Shown here: positions 60,222-64,000 of the stretch, one piece after another
Numbering within the stretch: position 1 is the first letter of the stretch
Layout: every line of letters begins with the position of its first letter
Origin: Ligustrum vulgare
Lineage: Eukaryota; Streptophyta; Magnoliopsida; Lamiales; Oleaceae
Assembly (NCBI GenBank): GCA_963555705.1
Contig: OY743182.1
Location: 54,254,592 to 54,318,591 of the forward strand
Length of the DNA: 64,000 bases
Direction of reading: 5' to 3'
The notes under the pieces: model-generated
Database searches by the model: none
Told to the model about the DNA's origin: nothing
What the model saw: only the letters and a program-made list of their open reading frames with translations
Program-made: the position numbers and the translations under genes

Positions 60222-63200
60222 GGCCGGGGGGGGGGGGGGGGGGGGGTGTTGAGATTGAGTTAGAAGAAAAGAGAAAGTTAACCTATACATAAATAAATTT
60301 AAGGAGTAAATATCCAGAGAGAATAAAATAAGGTCTACTTAATTTACTTTAACGCTTCCATGAACGTGGGAAAATTTGCGGATAAGGCGTTAGAATTGCT
60401 ACACAGCAGAGGAGGATTTCTTCACCCCACCCCAGCCCCCACCCCAAAAAAAAAAAAAAAATGCGTCTTATTCAGCCATTTGAAATGGGAAAAAAGTTAA
60501 ATATTCGAACACAGTATTAGACAGACAGAAACAGCTAGCTAGATTATATTGCAGCAACCAAGAAAACAATGATTTATTCCAAATTCAACTGCAAAAAGAA
60601 TATATATATTTCAAGTAGGACATGTTTGGAAAAATTGACTAGGCACATGGCATTCACTGGTTGAAGCAACAAATCAGTACCTCAAGATCTTTGTTAAAGC
60701 ATAAATTTTTAAATTGATTCAGGATCTTCTTCAACATAATCAATGAAAAATATGCCTCCTTCCAGCAGGAAATCACGGATTTATCACAATGATCTATTTT
60801 ACGTGTAAGAGCAGTGACAGCAGACGACAAAATGCTTCTCATAGGTTGCAGTACCCTATTTAGGTGTTTTTCAAAATCGTCTCGCATTACTTCAACCAGT
60901 AAACCTAAAACCTGCAAAGACAAATGAAGCCACTCGTAAGAAAATAACCAGTAATATATTAAGTGTAAACAAAGAAAGCAAATTACACAAGTTATCAGTT
61001 GTTCTGTCTTCTACATGATGACTCCTATAGCAGTCAGATTTCAACTTTTCAGGGCAATAAAACATTAAACAACTAATACAAACTGTACCTGAGCAGCAGC
61101 AGCCAGCAGATTCTGTTTTTCACCAACATACCAAGACAGACTATACTCGAGAATGGTGTGGAGTGAATAAGAATTCACATGCTCAACAAGACACTTGATT
61201 GCAGCAGCAGCCATCGAACGGACTTTGCCATCTTCATCATTTGCCAAACAAACGACTAGACACACAAATACTGTCTCCGATTGCTTATCTAACTTACGTT
61301 TTGGAAATTTCAACATTACAGCATAGAGCATTTCGAGGACGGCTTCTCTCCCGGTGGGATGTTCATATCTAAAACAATTATAAGTTAATAATCAATGATA
61401 ACTTCTCAAAGAACACGTTCAGTAAAAAATATAGACAGTCATAAATCTAAACCTCAAATTTGCAAGTAAGAAATCAAGATGTTCTTGTAAGCGCTTCTCT
61501 GAAAGATGATAGTGAAGCAAAAACTGCAGAAAAATTTCACTGCATTTCTTACGAACTGTTTCCAGTTGACTTGTTACCATCAATTCCGCAACCCGCACAA
61601 CAACATCGTATATCTCAGGAACTACAAGTTTCCGGCGTACTACAGCCTTTAACAATGAAAGGGAGAAAGAAGTGGCATTTTTTTCAAGATCAACGAACCA
61701 TGGAAATTGGATCAACATCCGCAACTGATCTGCTGAAAGTGTAACTTCAGTATTACGGAGAAGCCCTGTCAACAATTTAATACAGGACTCCATTGATTTA
61801 CAGCTAGCATTTACTGAACCCTGTGCAATAGCCAACAATGAAGTCTTCATATTGAAAGCTTGGGATTCAAGGGATGGCAAAGGAAGCGTCACTAGCGGAG
61901 TAAGGCACCCAATTGCTGCAGATATGGTGTTTTCATATTTTGAACTCAAACATTTACACAATAAACTCAAAAAAGGGTCCAACATCTGTAGTAGGTAGTT
62001 ATAGTTCTCTTTGTCAAATTTTAGCTTCTTTATGCAATTCTGTAGTACCCCAAGAGCAAATGCAGTCATTAAATATGCATATTGCTGATCACTTCCGATT
62101 AATCTATTCAAGTCAATTGTTCGGCAGTAGTGCTCATCCCTGCCTAGTTTACTTTCCTTCAGAGCATGGATAGTTTCATATTCATCATTCTCAGTTCCAA
62201 TGCTCTCTTCCATGAGGCGATATGTGAAGATAAAAAGTTCAGTCTGGTTCACAGATGGATTGCATCCAATACCAGCAGCTATGTGATTTAACATGTTTTC
62301 CAATTTCAATTTCAATTTATGAGTAGGAGGCTTCTGTAGATGAACTGTAACAAGCGAAAGTAGTTTCAGAACATGGGTCTTAAATGTGATGCTTTTGGCA
62401 AGTAATTTGAGAGTTTCATAAGACTTCTGGTTTCTAGTCTCCTTCATTTTTATAGCAATCTTGTCCACTTCTTTCTCCTCAGAAACGTCCCCAAGTATAT
62501 CATTCTCTATTACAGACAGAAGATCTTCCAGACAGTAGTCCAACTTTCCACAAAGAGGACTTGAAAGGAACTTTGACAATATAAAATTGAGTGTGTAGCC
62601 TAGTACATGCAATTCATATCCTCTTTTCAAGATGCCCTTCAAGACTTTGACAATAAGTTGCAAGTACTCCGATCCAAGTTCCTTTAGAAAAGCAGCTAAT
62701 GCAGATCTAGCTTGATCACGAACACTTTCCAAGCGGTTCTTCAGGAAGTTCGAAATGCAATGAATTACATTTGGAAGCTGTGTGTCCATGATTTCACCAG
62801 GTAGCAATTTTAGAATTTTAATAGCGACTAGACTGACACTCCTATTGACATTTTCAGAATCAAAGCTCAATAATTTTTGAATTTCTGGGAGTAAATTCTT
62901 TTGTAGACATGTCTGTATAACGGGAAGCTCAGCAGAGCTATTACATTTTCTCAATGTTATTGAAGAAGTCATTCCAATGGTGTATGGATCAGGAACACCA
63001 ATTGCAGAATCTTTGATTTCAGAAACAGAACGAGCTTCTGAGAAATGGAAGTGGTCTAGGATAGAGTTGATTAGACGCAATAACAGCTTTTGCTTGTCTG
63101 GTTTCGATATCATCTCTCTAAAACACCTGGTTAGCAAAGTATAATATTGTTTCCACTTCATGCAACCAGAAACTGATGCAAGGGCATCCAAACATGCACT

Positions 63201-63648
63201 TTTCACATGTTCGTCTTTTCCATTTTGTACATCCACCAGCATACTAAAAAGGAGTGGAACGAGTACTTTATTGGTGATAACCTGGAAAGTATAATAGTAT
63301 TGTGGAAATGAGGGATGTTGCAAAAAGGAAACAGAAGTTTCACGTTTTCAGAACAACAACTAAATCATTACCGCTGACAAATTTCCCAGGCCAACAATGT
63401 TCCTAAAGCGAGACAATGCCATGACCCTCCTGCGCGTCTGTTAATGACAGTCCCGTGTCATTAAGAGTGATTTAATAATACATCATACATGGCATCTCGC
63501 AACAAATAGCACAAAGGCTTACCTGTAAGTCAAATATGTTTTCAAAGAAATCCAGTTCTGGGTCATCACTGCATAGAGCCCTATACGACTCAAGGATTGT
63601 CACTTTTGTTAGTTTCTGTACCAATTCTTGGAGCAAAGCTATCCAGAC
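58422..63648 (-). CDS. UTP20: UTP20-like U3 snoRNP / small-subunit processome protein, 3' part
   Basis: Exons in transcription order: 63648-63523, 63437-63372, 63281-61453, 61368-61089, 60911-60681, 60131-59622, 59428-59257, 58681-58422 (stop TAA). All junctions have GT-AG and keep the frame, giving about 1,157 residues, the C-terminal part of a protein that is about 2,500-2,700 residues in plants. Recognised segments: DPELDFFENIFDLQTRRRVM and the helical repeats after it (DRIM/UTP20 region, HEAT-like), ANLRYEHPTGREAVLEMLYA across the third junction, and the basic tail MMAVVNPMQNAKRKLKVAAK with AAKHRANKKRKIM, typical of the UTP20 C-terminus. UTP20 acts in the nucleolus in 18S rRNA maturation within the U3 snoRNP processome. 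No stop or frameshift breaks the exons, so the gene looks functional. The upstream exons lie beyond 64000. An AATAAA on the minus strand near 58217-58222 could be the polyadenylation signal. Confidence 0.93.
58682..59256 (-). other. last intron of the UTP20-like gene
   Basis: Bounded by GT (59256-59255) and AG (58683-58682) on the minus strand. It contains a tandem palindrome (58842-58908) and a repeated acagtgattacactaygc word (about 58973 and 59020). Confidence 0.85.
58842..58908. repeat. 25 bp tandem palindromes in UTP20-like intron
   Basis: Three units with a period of 25 bp (58842, 58867, 58892). Each is GGTGCCCTT-g-AAGGGCACC plus ataaga; the first has A for the first G and the last is slightly shortened. 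Each unit can form a 9 bp stem. Confidence 0.88.
60132..60680 (-). other. UTP20-like intron with G-rich and C-rich tracts
   Basis: On the plus strand (TG)n, then (GGGT)n and 21 G (60189-60246), and further on a C-rich stretch (ccccaccccagcccccaccc, about 60424-60445) followed by an A-run. Intron ends match GT-AG. Confidence 0.8.
60204..60246 (+). repeat. G-tract with G-quadruplex potential
   Basis: gggtgggtgggtgggttggg followed by cc and 21 G. More than four runs of three or more G with 1-2 base loops satisfy the usual G-quadruplex pattern. The length of the G21 run may be uncertain in the assembly. Confidence 0.85.
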
Positions 63649-64000
63649 CTGAAACCAAACACATCCATATTTGAAATAACACGTCTTCGTATAATTACAT
63701 GCGACCTTGTTTTCATTTTTAAACCTCGGAAAAGAAAAAAGATCCTAAACCAACAATACCCCTACCCAAATCACACAAGTGCGCAAGCATTCTCACACCC
63801 TCATCATACTGAAAGAGGAGTAGAAGTAAAGAAGAGAAAACAAGACCCCAAAAAATTAATAAATCAATTCTTATAACCACTTATCTCCGCACATCCCACA
63901 CTTCCGTCACCCAATGCATCATAATTATGGTAGGATAAAGATAGCTCAGTGGCATTTTTGCTGCCGAATGTCTTGATTAAATTGAGAGAAAAGATTAGGC
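63649..64000 (-). other. intron of the UTP20-like gene, running off the window
   Basis: The acceptor AG is at 63650-63649 (minus strand). No further exon could be recognised up to 64000. Confidence 0.6.

Noticed and set aside
1..64000. CRISPR arrays, operons, tRNA or rRNA genes
   Set aside because: No regular spacer-repeat array, no polycistronic bacterial layout and no convincing structural RNA. The sequence is plant nuclear DNA.

Overview
The window looks like nuclear DNA of a flowering plant, most likely a eudicot. It is strongly AT-rich, it is dominated by plant Ty1/copia and Ty3/gypsy retrotransposons and by hAT and Helitron DNA transposons, and it ends in a spliced plant-type gene with GT-AG introns. 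I cannot name the species. There is one cellular gene that I can support: the 3' part of a UTP20-like gene (small-subunit processome, ribosome biogenesis) on the minus strand at 58422-63648. Eight exons join in frame to about 1,157 residues with the natural stop. The 5' part lies beyond the right edge.

Layout from left to right. 294-765 is the 3' remnant of a TTF-type hAT transposon. 2349-8758 is a copia element (copy A, plus strand, target duplication tagac). 9040-10100 is a small non-coding LTR element with non-canonical TA..CT ends (duplication catgt). 11333-12589 is a non-autonomous Helitron, followed directly by a second Helitron-like segment ending at 13913. 16428 to about 17500 is the 3' end of a truncated copia element. 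17508-17631 is a symmetrical 122-124 bp foldback. 17800-32711 is a 14.9 kb hAT transposon with a perfect 8 bp duplication (gttcaacc). Its transposase gene has lost its centre, which is replaced by about 12 kb of a permuted tandem gypsy array (19245-31303, minus strand). 33060-37868 is another copia element (minus strand, duplication ccatc). 38111-50764 is a copia array LTR-internal-LTR-internal-LTR (copies B and C) inside a single target duplication (tttgc). 53831 to about 56060 is the 3' end of a gypsy element. 56060-58042 is AT-rich and ends in a Helitron-like terminus.

How the parts relate. Copies A, B and C belong to one copia family whose coding region was already broken before it spread: they share stops, lack the protease and integrase core, and have a damaged reverse transcriptase active site. 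Yet the three LTRs of B/C look identical, so the family must recently have moved with proteins supplied from elsewhere. The gypsy array likewise keeps gag and protease but has no reverse transcriptase or integrase.

The most interesting unexplained structure is a tandem array of paired palindromic words. It occurs in the LTR and in the 3' internal region of the gypsy family in the hAT, and, with a different word, in the gypsy LTR at 54857-55022. Word pairs lie 21-24 bp apart and repeat every 65-75 bp. All coordinates and comparisons were made by eye, without alignment or database search.
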